Below are positions 1-4,730 of a DNA stretch of 11,262 bases, one piece after another. The stretch spans positions 1 through 11,262 of the forward strand of contig DAOWCM010000040.1 of NCBI GenBank assembly GCA_030639555.1. The letters are read 5' to 3'. This DNA comes from Candidatus Eiseniibacteriota bacterium. GTDB lineage: Bacteria > Joyebacterota > Joyebacteria > Joyebacterales > Joyebacteraceae. Made by a program: the position numbers and the translations under genes. The first letter of the stretch is position 1. Every line of letters begins with the position of its first letter. The notes under the pieces are model-generated. The model saw only the letters and a program-made list of their open reading frames with translations, was not told where the DNA came from and ran no database searches.

Positions 1-612
1 ATGCGCGCTGTCGAGAAGTTCGACTACACGCGCGGGTACAAGTTCTCGACCTACGCCACCTGGTGGATCCGGCAGGCCATCACGCGCGCCATCGCGGACC
101 AGGCGCGGACCATCCGCGTCCCCGTCCACATGATAGAGGCCATCAACAAGGTCGTGCGCACGACCCGCCAGCTCGTGCAGGAGGAGGGCAGAGATCCGTC
201 GGTGGACGAGATCGCGGACAAGCTCGATCTCACCGAGGACAAGGTCAAGGGCATCCTCAAGGCGGCGCAGCAGCCCATCTCGCTCGACCGCCCGATAGGC
301 GAGGACGAGGACTCGAGTCTCGGGGATTTCGTCGAGGACACGAAGGTCATTTCGCCCTCCCAGTACGCATCGTTCAAGCTGCTGCAGAGCGAGATCGATC
401 AGGTTCTGGCGGAACTCGACTCGCGCGAGGAGAAGATAATCAGACTGCGCTTCGGTCTGGAGAGGGACCGTGCTCCCATGACTCTCGAGGAAGTCGGGGC
501 CATCTTCGGTGTGACCCGAGAGCGCGTCCGCCAGATAGAGAAGAAGGCCATCGGCAAGCTCAGGCACTACAAGCGGAGAAGCCGCCTCAAGGGGTACATC
601 GACCTCCCTTGA
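1..612 (+). CDS. rpoD: RNA polymerase primary sigma factor, C-terminal part (5' partial)
   Basis: This is the 3' portion of the housekeeping sigma factor, which directs RNA polymerase core to -10/-35 promoters. The visible 203 residues begin inside region 2: MRAVEKFDYTRGYKFSTYAT is region 2.3-2.4, and the aromatic/WWIRQAI segment is the DNA-melting and -10-recognition helix. The first Met is internal to the family's usual 'GLMRAVEKFD' stretch, so the gene is cut by the window edge and has no start here. Region 3 runs roughly from residue 44 to 110. Region 4 runs from about 135 to 195 and contains a helix-turn-helix (TLEEVGAIFGVTRERVRQIE) that reads the -35 element. The C-terminus (RRSRLKGYIDLP) is a normal short tail. 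Conservation across regions 2-4 makes the primary, RpoD-type assignment secure. I saw no clear terminator in the 37 bases between the stop codon and the next promoter. Confidence 0.97.
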   Translation: MRAVEKFDYTRGYKFSTYATWWIRQAITRAIADQARTIRVPVHMIEAINKVVRTTRQLVQEEGRDPSVDEIADKLDLTEDKVKGILKAAQQPISLDRPIGEDEDSSLGDFVEDTKVISPSQYASFKLLQSEIDQVLAELDSREEKIIRLRFGLERDRAPMTLEEVGAIFGVTRERVRQIEKKAIGKLRHYKRRSRLKGYIDLP

Positions 613-649
613 CTTCCCACGGGAGCCGGTCCGTTAGAAGGCAGATTCG

Positions 650-679
650 TTGACACCCCTCGGGTTGGCGTGCTAGAAT
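650..679 (+). promoter_or_regulatory. Sigma-70-type promoter of the tRNA unit
   Basis: A perfect -35 TTGACA (650-655) is followed after 18 bases by TAGAAT (674-679), which is preceded by TGC, an extended -10. Transcription should start near 686, about 30 bases upstream of the first tRNA. The bases after the -10 (GCGCG) form a GC-rich discriminator, a feature known from (p)ppGpp-repressed stable-RNA promoters in enteric bacteria. Stringent control here is an inference. Confidence 0.85.
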
Positions 680-688
680 GCGCGTTCG

Positions 689-716
689 GCCGGAGGGGTT
701 CTGTCGAACTTCCGGC
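689..716 (+). other. Hairpin in the tRNA 5' leader, abutting the mature 5' end
   Basis: GCCGGAG (689-695) pairs with TTCCGGC (710-716) and GTTC (698-701) pairs with GAAC (706-709), leaving a GG bulge and a TGTC loop. The stem ends at 716 and the tRNA begins at 717, so the hairpin would stack directly on the acceptor stem at the expected RNase P cut. It probably shapes or protects the precursor leader. The function is inferred from position only. Confidence 0.5.
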
Positions 717-791
717 GGGCCCATAGCTCAGCGGTAGAGCAGCGGACTCATAATCCGTAGGTCCTTGGTTCGAATCCGAGTGGGCCCACCA
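717..791 (+). tRNA. tRNA with CAT anticodon, probably tRNA-Ile2 (lysidine type), alternatively elongator tRNA-Met
   Basis: This is a complete cloverleaf. The acceptor stem is GGGCCCA (717-723) with TGGGCCC (781-787), discriminator A788 and encoded CCA 789-791. The D-stem is GCTC/GAGC. The anticodon stem GCGGA/TCCGT carries loop CTCATAA, which reads CAT. A T-arm with TTCGAAT follows. It is not an initiator, because the first acceptor pair (G1-C72) is matched. The acceptor has C4-G69 and C5-G68, known positive determinants for the lysidine synthase TilS, and lacks the U4-A69/A5-U68 pairs typical of E. coli elongator tRNA-Met. GGGCC-type acceptors are also usual in tRNA-Ile. I therefore favour an ATA-reading tRNA-Ile2, though automated annotation would probably call it tRNA-Met. 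Confidence 0.93.
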
Positions 792-808
792 GGAATACCA
801 GGCCATGG

Positions 809-885
809 GGGCGATTAGCTCAGTTGGTTAGAGTGCCGGTCTCACATACCGGAGGTCACTGGTTCGAGCCCAGTATCGCCCACCA
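809..885 (+). tRNA. tRNA-Val (CAC anticodon)
   Basis: The acceptor stem GGGCGAT (809-815) pairs with ATCGCCC (875-881), with discriminator A882 and encoded CCA 883-885. The D-stem GCTC/GAGT has one G-U pair. The anticodon stem CCGGT/ACCGG encloses CTCACAT, giving anticodon CAC, which reads GTG valine codons. The T-arm is ACTGG/CCAGT around TTCGAGC. It lies 17 bases after the upstream tRNA with no promoter between, so both should be processed from one transcript by RNase P, whose RNA is encoded at 2464-2848. Confidence 0.96.
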
Positions 886-903
886 TACCAGGAAACAGAT
901 CAG

Positions 904-926
904 AGCGCGTCCGTCGCGGGCGCGCT
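904..926 (+). other. GC-rich hairpin downstream of tRNA-Val
   Basis: GCGCGTCCG (905-913) and CGGGCGCGC (917-925) pair with one G-U, and A904-T926 extends the stem. The loop is TCG. No T-run follows, so it is more likely a 3' processing or stability hairpin than the terminator itself. A better terminator lies at 964-998. Confidence 0.5.
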
Positions 927-963
927 GACAGAGAGACATCGTGCGGAAGCCCGTAGGTCGACG

Positions 964-998
964 CAGGTGTGCCCGACCGGGCGCGCCTGTTGTTTGTG
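964..998 (+). terminator. Intrinsic terminator of the tRNA unit
   Basis: CAGGTGTGCCCG (964-975) can pair with CGGGCGCGCCTG (978-989), including two G-U pairs, around a tight loop. The T-rich tail TTGTTTGTGT follows. The position ends the tRNA transcript. It also argues against starting the next protein at the GTG at 967, which would lie inside the stem. Confidence 0.7.
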
Positions 999-1038
999 TC
1001 CGGCCGCGGCTGCGGGCATCGCTCTTGAGGGGGGACTC

Positions 1039-1758
1039 GTGCTTGAGCAACTCGAACTTCTGCTCGAGCTTCAGGAGATAGACGCCGATCTTGCCGATAT
1101 GTCGAGGCAGGGCGAGCTGCTTCCCGTCCGCATCGACGAGCTCGAGAGCGAGAGAGCGCGCGTCCGGGCCGTGCAGCAGGAGAAGGAACACGCGCTGGAG
1201 GAGGCGAAGAAGGAGCGCCAGCACAGAGAGCACGAGCTCGAGGACGCGACGGTTCGGATCAACGAGCTCAAGGCCAAGCAGATTGTCATCAGGACCAACG
1301 AGGAATACGCGGCCCTCACTCACGAGATAGGGTTCGCCAAACAGGATATCTCGGATCTCGAGGACGGCGTCCTCAAACTGCTCGAGGAGACAGAGGAGCT
1401 GTCCAAGGACGCGGAGCGGGCGGGTGCCGAGGCGGGCGAGGCCGAGCGCACGATCGACGAGAGTGTGAGCGAGCTCCGGGCCAGCCTCGACGAGCTGAAC
1501 GACGCGCTGGCCGTCAGGAAAGACGAGCGGCTCCGAATCGCGATGCGGGTCGACGAGTCGCTGCTCAGGTGGTACGAGGGCATACTCAGGAGCAAGGGCG
1601 ACTGCGCGCTGGCGCAGGTGGTGGATGGCGCCTGCTCCGGGTGCTACAAGAGCCTCCCTCCTCAGACGGTCATCGAGGTCAAACGAGCTACCCGTTTCAC
1701 CGAGTGCGACGGCTGTGGGCGGCTCCTCTACTGGCGGAGGGAGAAGGACGTTGGGTAG
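1039..1758 (+). CDS. Coiled-coil protein with C-terminal C4 zinc ribbon
   Basis: This 239-residue protein belongs to the C4-type zinc-ribbon family (zf-RING_7 type), whose characterised members include Helicobacter FlgZ/HP0958. Residues 1 to about 180 are almost continuous charged helix (Glu/Lys/Arg with regular Leu), predicted as an antiparallel coiled coil. The family signature RTNEEYAALTHEI sits at 85-97. The C-terminus carries C199-x2-C202 and C223-x2-C226, a complete zinc ribbon. I chose GTG 1039 because GAGGGGGG (1027-1034) is a good ribosome site and the family begins with a short Leu-rich helix. An in-frame GTG at 967 lies inside the tRNA terminator. The last codons overlap the RNase HI start, so the two are probably translationally coupled. 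The likely role is nucleic-acid or protein binding in the cytoplasm. The precise function is unknown, although the family is common beside RNase H genes. Confidence 0.88.
   Translation: MLEQLELLLELQEIDADLADMSRQGELLPVRIDELESERARVRAVQQEKEHALEEAKKERQHREHELEDATVRINELKAKQIVIRTNEEYAALTHEIGFAKQDISDLEDGVLKLLEETEELSKDAERAGAEAGEAERTIDESVSELRASLDELNDALAVRKDERLRIAMRVDESLLRWYEGILRSKGDCALAQVVDGACSGCYKSLPPQTVIEVKRATRFTECDGCGRLLYWRREKDVG
1736..1740 (+). promoter_or_regulatory. Ribosome binding site deciding the RNase HI start
   Basis: GGAGG (continuing GAGAAGG) lies inside the end of the zinc-ribbon gene, about 10 bases before TTG 1751. It supports that TTG over the in-frame codons further upstream, which fall inside the zinc-ribbon gene and would read its coding sequence out of frame. 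Confidence 0.6.
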
Positions 1759-2386
1759 GAGGGAAGAGGATTTCGTCAGGGCGATCGCGGCCGGGCGCAC
1801 TTGGAAGGAAGCGGCCGACGACGCCGGTCTTTCCGAGGAGCGGGCTGCCGCCTTCCTCGAGAGTGTAGCTACGTTCGCGGGCTCGGTGACCGCGCCGATG
1901 GAGTTCGGTCTTCCAAAGGAGGGAGACGGCGGGAGTCCAGGAGGCGGCGACAACTCGGCCACCGCGGCATCCCGGCAACCGTACACCGAGGTTGTTATCT
2001 ATACGGATGGCGCGTCCAGAGGGAATCCCGGTCCGTCGGGCGCAGGCGGAGTCATTCTGACCCCTGATGGTGAGACCATCGAGGAGTTTCGCGAGCACCT
2101 CGGACGAACGACGAACAACGTGGCTGAGTACGAGGCGGTGAGGATCGGACTCGCGAGGGCTCTGGCCCTGGGCGCACGGCGTGTCACCGTGCGACTCGAC
2201 AGCGAACTCGTCTCGAATCAGCTCAGCGGGCGCTACAAGGTCAAGGACACGAAGCTCATAGATCGATACCTCAAGGTCGAGCAGCTGCTCTCCCGTCTCG
2301 ACTCTGTGAGGTTCGAGACGATACCGAGGGAGAAGAACGCCAGGGCCGACAGGTTGGCCCAGACCGGCGCTCGTATGGTGCGCTGA
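1751..2386 (+). CDS. Ribonuclease HI family protein with extra N-terminal helical domain
   Basis: The enzyme is predicted to hydrolyse the RNA strand of RNA-DNA hybrids using two metal ions. From TTG 1751 it has 211 residues. The C-terminal RNase H fold (about 79-211) has all four acidic residues: D86 in YTDGASRGNPGPSG, E126 in TNNVAEYEA, D150 in RLDSE and D200 in NARADRLAQ. It lacks the basic handle of E. coli RNase HI and resembles the short 'ribonuclease HI family' type (YpdQ/archaeal-like). Residues 1-43 (REEDFVRAIAAGRTWKEAAD and following) look like a small helix-turn-helix. A Gly/Ser-rich linker (about 55-77) joins the domains. The start overlaps the end of the zinc-ribbon gene by eight bases. 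Whether the N-terminal domain binds nucleic acid is inference. Catalytic assignment is strong; substrate preference is not visible. Confidence 0.9.
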   Translation: MGRREEDFVRAIAAGRTWKEAADDAGLSEERAAAFLESVATFAGSVTAPMEFGLPKEGDGGSPGGGDNSATAASRQPYTEVVIYTDGASRGNPGPSGAGGVILTPDGETIEEFREHLGRTTNNVAEYEAVRIGLARALALGARRVTVRLDSELVSNQLSGRYKVKDTKLIDRYLKVEQLLSRLDSVRFETIPREKNARADRLAQTGARMVR

Positions 2387-2430
2387 CCTCATACGGCAGT
2401 GCGAAGGGCTTGGGGCGCGCCCTCGCGATC

Positions 2431-2459
2431 TCGACAGCGAGGGGCCGGGGGGTGATACG
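2431..2459 (+). promoter_or_regulatory. Candidate promoter of rnpB
   Basis: TCGACA (2431-2436, five of six to the -35 consensus) is followed after 17 bases by GATACG (2454-2459), a weak -10. Initiation about seven bases later would fall at 2466, the 5' end of the P1 helix of RNase P RNA. A 7-bp hairpin (CCCTCGC 2420-2426 with GCGAGGG 2437-2443) overlaps the -35 and could end the RNase HI transcript, but it has no T-run. Confidence 0.45.
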
Positions 2460-2463
2460 AAGA

Positions 2464-2848
2464 TCGGACGGAGTAGACCAGGCGGTCGCGGGTGGCCTCG
2501 TGTCACCTGAGGAAAGTCCGAGCTCCACAGGGCAGGGTGCTGGGTAACTCCCAGTGGGAGCGATCCTAAGGAAAGTGCCGCAGAAAGGGAAACCGCCTAA
2601 GGACCCCGGCAACGGGGTCCCGGCAAGGGTGAAAAGGTGAGGTAAGAGCTCACCAGTGCTCCCGGTGACGGGAGCAGCTAGGTAAACCCCACCCGGAGCG
2701 AGACCAAATAGGAGAGGAGAAGTTGCCCGCTTCGCTATAACTCTCGGGTCGGTCGCATGAGGCGTCGGGCAATCGGCGTCCCAGATGAATGATCGCCACG
2801 GAAGGTAACACTTCCGACAGAACTCGGCTTACCGTCTGCTCCGTCTAT
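2464..2848 (+). ncRNA. rnpB: RNase P RNA, bacterial type A
   Basis: This is the catalytic RNA of RNase P, which cuts 5' leaders from precursor tRNAs together with the RnpA protein. The universally conserved blocks appear in order: GAGGAAAGTCCGAGCTCC (2509-2526), CAGGGCAGGGTGCTGGGTAA, AAGGGTGAAAAGGTGAGGTA, AGAGCTCACCAG, GGTAAACCCCACCCGGAGCG (2691-2710 region), CCAAATAGG and AGATGAATGATCGCC (from 2783). P1 closes the molecule: 2466-2478 pairs with 2834-2846. P12 is a clear hairpin, GCTCCCGGTGACGGGAGC (about 2658-2675). The 3' domain CAGAACTCGGCTTA matches the usual end. P3 is short, and the P15 region (2711-2745) is compact with no obvious GGU. The ends are set from P1 pairing and may be off by a few bases. 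Short open frames crossing this RNA are not genes. Confidence 0.97.
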
Positions 2849-2951
2849 GCTGTTCCCATCCCGGCCCTTCTCTCTCACCGCGGGCGCCTGGCCCCGGCCG
2901 GGACGGCCACCGGAGTACCGATCGATGACAACGGCAGTCACCACGCGAAAC

Positions 2952-2956
2952 AGGAG
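2952..2956 (+). promoter_or_regulatory. Ribosome binding site deciding the recJ start
   Basis: AGGAG, followed by six bases and TTG 2963, fixes the recJ start. The open frame extends upstream into rnpB, which cannot be coding here. No convincing promoter was seen in the 114 bases between rnpB and recJ. Confidence 0.7.
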
Positions 2957-2962
2957 AGACGC

Positions 2963-4669
2963 TTGAAGCGCCGATGGAGACTTCCGGACGAGGACCAACA
3001 GGCCCGAGCCATCGAGCTCGCGGCCGAGATGGACGTTCCGCGAGCGTTCGCGGCCGTGCTCATCAAGCACGGCATGACGACCGCCCGTGACGCGCACGCG
3101 TTCCTCAACCCCGACCGTGAGGTTCTTCACGATCCGTTCCTGCTACCCGACATCGAGCCCGCTCTCGAGCGTCTGAGGCTGGCCGTCGACGAGAAGCAGA
3201 AGGTCTTCGTCTGCGGTGACTACGACGTCGACGGCATAACCTCGGTGGTTGTCGTTAAGCGGTGCCTCGAGGCCGCGGGGCTCGAGGTCGGTTTCTACAT
3301 TCCCAACAGGCTCACGGACGGCTACGGGCTCTCCGCGAACGGCGTGCGCATAGCACGGGACAGCGGAGTCAAATTGATCGTGACGGTCGACAGCGGCGTG
3401 ACGGGGCACGAACAGATCGCTCTGGCGAAGAGCTTCGGCATCGACGTCATAGTCACCGACCACCACGAGCCGCAGAGCGAGCTGCCGGATGCCATCGCCG
3501 TGGTCGACCCCAAGCGGAAGGATTCCAAGTACCCTTACCCGCACCTGGCCGGCGTCGGTGTCGCGTACAAAGTGATGGAGGCGCTCGCGCGTGACTACCG
3601 CGGCGTCGCTCACGCCATCGAGGAGAACATCGACCTCGTCGCGGTCGGGACGGTCGCCGACATCGTTCCACTCGACTCCGAGAACCGAGTGCTCACCACG
3701 CTGGGACTCGAGCGGCTCCGGATAACGACCAACCCGGGACTAAGGGCGCTGATGGAAGTGGCCGGTGTGGAGCCGGCGCGTGCACAGGCCCCGCACATCG
3801 GGTTCGCGCTGGGGCCCAGGCTGAACGCCGCCGGTCGACTCGGCGACGCCAGCATCGGTGTCGAGCTGCTCACGACCGAGGACGAGAGCAAGGCCGCCGA
3901 GATCGCCAGGAAGCTGGACCTCGAGAATAAGAAGCGCAGGACCCTCGAGACCGGCGTGCTCGAGGACGCCAACAGGATCATCGAGGAGTCAGTCGACCTG
4001 TCGACCAAGCGTTCGATCGTGTTGTGGTCGTCCGGGTGGCACGCCGGCGTTATCGGGATCGTCGCCTCGCGCATCGCCAAGCAGTACAATCGCCCGACCA
4101 TTCTGCTCTCCGTGACCGACGGGGTGGGGAGGGGATCGGGACGCAGCATCCCCGGCTTCGACCTTCACTCGGCGCTGGTTGAGTGCAAGGAGCATCTCAC
4201 CAGCTTCGGCGGTCACCGGCACGCGGCGGGCGTCGCATTACCGGAGGAACGACTGCCGGAGTTTCGGGAGTGTGTGGAGAACATCGTGTCGCTCACTCTG
4301 ACGGCGGAGGATCTGATTCCCGTCATCGACATCGACTCGCTGGTCACGCTCGTCGAGTGCGACTTCGACCTCGTCGGGCACATGAAGAAGATGCGGCCGT
4401 TCGGCGCGGGCAACCCGGAGCCCATCTTCGGGACTCGCAACGTCAAGCTGATAGCGGCGAAATCGGTCGGTAAGGGTCACCTCAAGCTCACCGTAGCGCA
4501 GGGTGACCGCGTGATGGATGCCATCGGTTTTGGGATGGCGGGCCATCTCGACGAGCTCAGGGGCGGTGGTGGAATGGTGACCCTCGCCTACGTGCTCGAG
4601 GAGAACACCTGGAGAGGGGTCACCGACCTGCAGCTGAGGCTCAAGGACGTTCAGCCCGAGGGCTACTAG
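2963..4669 (+). CDS. recJ: Single-stranded-DNA-specific 5'-3' exonuclease RecJ
   Basis: RecJ degrades single-stranded DNA 5' to 3' in RecF-pathway recombination, mismatch repair and base-excision repair. The 568-residue product has the full DHH-DHHA1 architecture. Motif I is VFVCGDYDVDG (81-91), followed by VTVDSG (D143), the DHH triad (166-168) and VADIVPL (D233), all metal ligands on Mn2+. GPRLNAAGR lies at 284-292. The DHHA1 part contains SGWHAGVIGIVASR (357-370) and the substrate-binding FGGHRHAAG (415-423). An OB-type DNA-binding domain fills about 455-565 (KKMRPFGAGNPEPIF at 475-489). The length is typical of RecJ. TTG is chosen as start because of AGGAG at ideal spacing and because the N-terminus (KRRWRLPDE) matches the family. 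The downstream neighbour is rel. In Bacillus recJ, apt, relA and dtd form the same order, but apt is missing here. Confidence 0.96.
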   Translation: MKRRWRLPDEDQQARAIELAAEMDVPRAFAAVLIKHGMTTARDAHAFLNPDREVLHDPFLLPDIEPALERLRLAVDEKQKVFVCGDYDVDGITSVVVVKRCLEAAGLEVGFYIPNRLTDGYGLSANGVRIARDSGVKLIVTVDSGVTGHEQIALAKSFGIDVIVTDHHEPQSELPDAIAVVDPKRKDSKYPYPHLAGVGVAYKVMEALARDYRGVAHAIEENIDLVAVGTVADIVPLDSENRVLTTLGLERLRITTNPGLRALMEVAGVEPARAQAPHIGFALGPRLNAAGRLGDASIGVELLTTEDESKAAEIARKLDLENKKRRTLETGVLEDANRIIEESVDLSTKRSIVLWSSGWHAGVIGIVASRIAKQYNRPTILLSVTDGVGRGSGRSIPGFDLHSALVECKEHLTSFGGHRHAAGVALPEERLPEFRECVENIVSLTLTAEDLIPVIDIDSLVTLVECDFDLVGHMKKMRPFGAGNPEPIFGTRNVKLIAAKSVGKGHLKLTVAQGDRVMDAIGFGMAGHLDELRGGGGMVTLAYVLEENTWRGVTDLQLRLKDVQPEGY

Positions 4670-4730
4670 TAGCAACAGGTAGCGTCCCCATTTGTCCCCT
4701 CGCGCGGTGGTTGAGACCCAACACCAGCCC

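Noticed and set aside
967..1038. N-terminal extension of the zinc-ribbon protein from GTG 967
   Set aside because: The start lies inside the tRNA terminator stem and the added Cys/Ala residues do not fit the family. GTG 1039 has a ribosome site.
2789..2962. N-terminal extension of RecJ from ATG 2789
   Set aside because: The first 60 bases are the 3' end of RNase P RNA. TTG 2963 has AGGAG at ideal spacing and matches the family start.
2849..2962. Possible rnpB terminator at TGGCC/GGCCA (about 2890-2912)
   Set aside because: The stem is only five base pairs with competing self-pairings and no T-run, so it is not supported.
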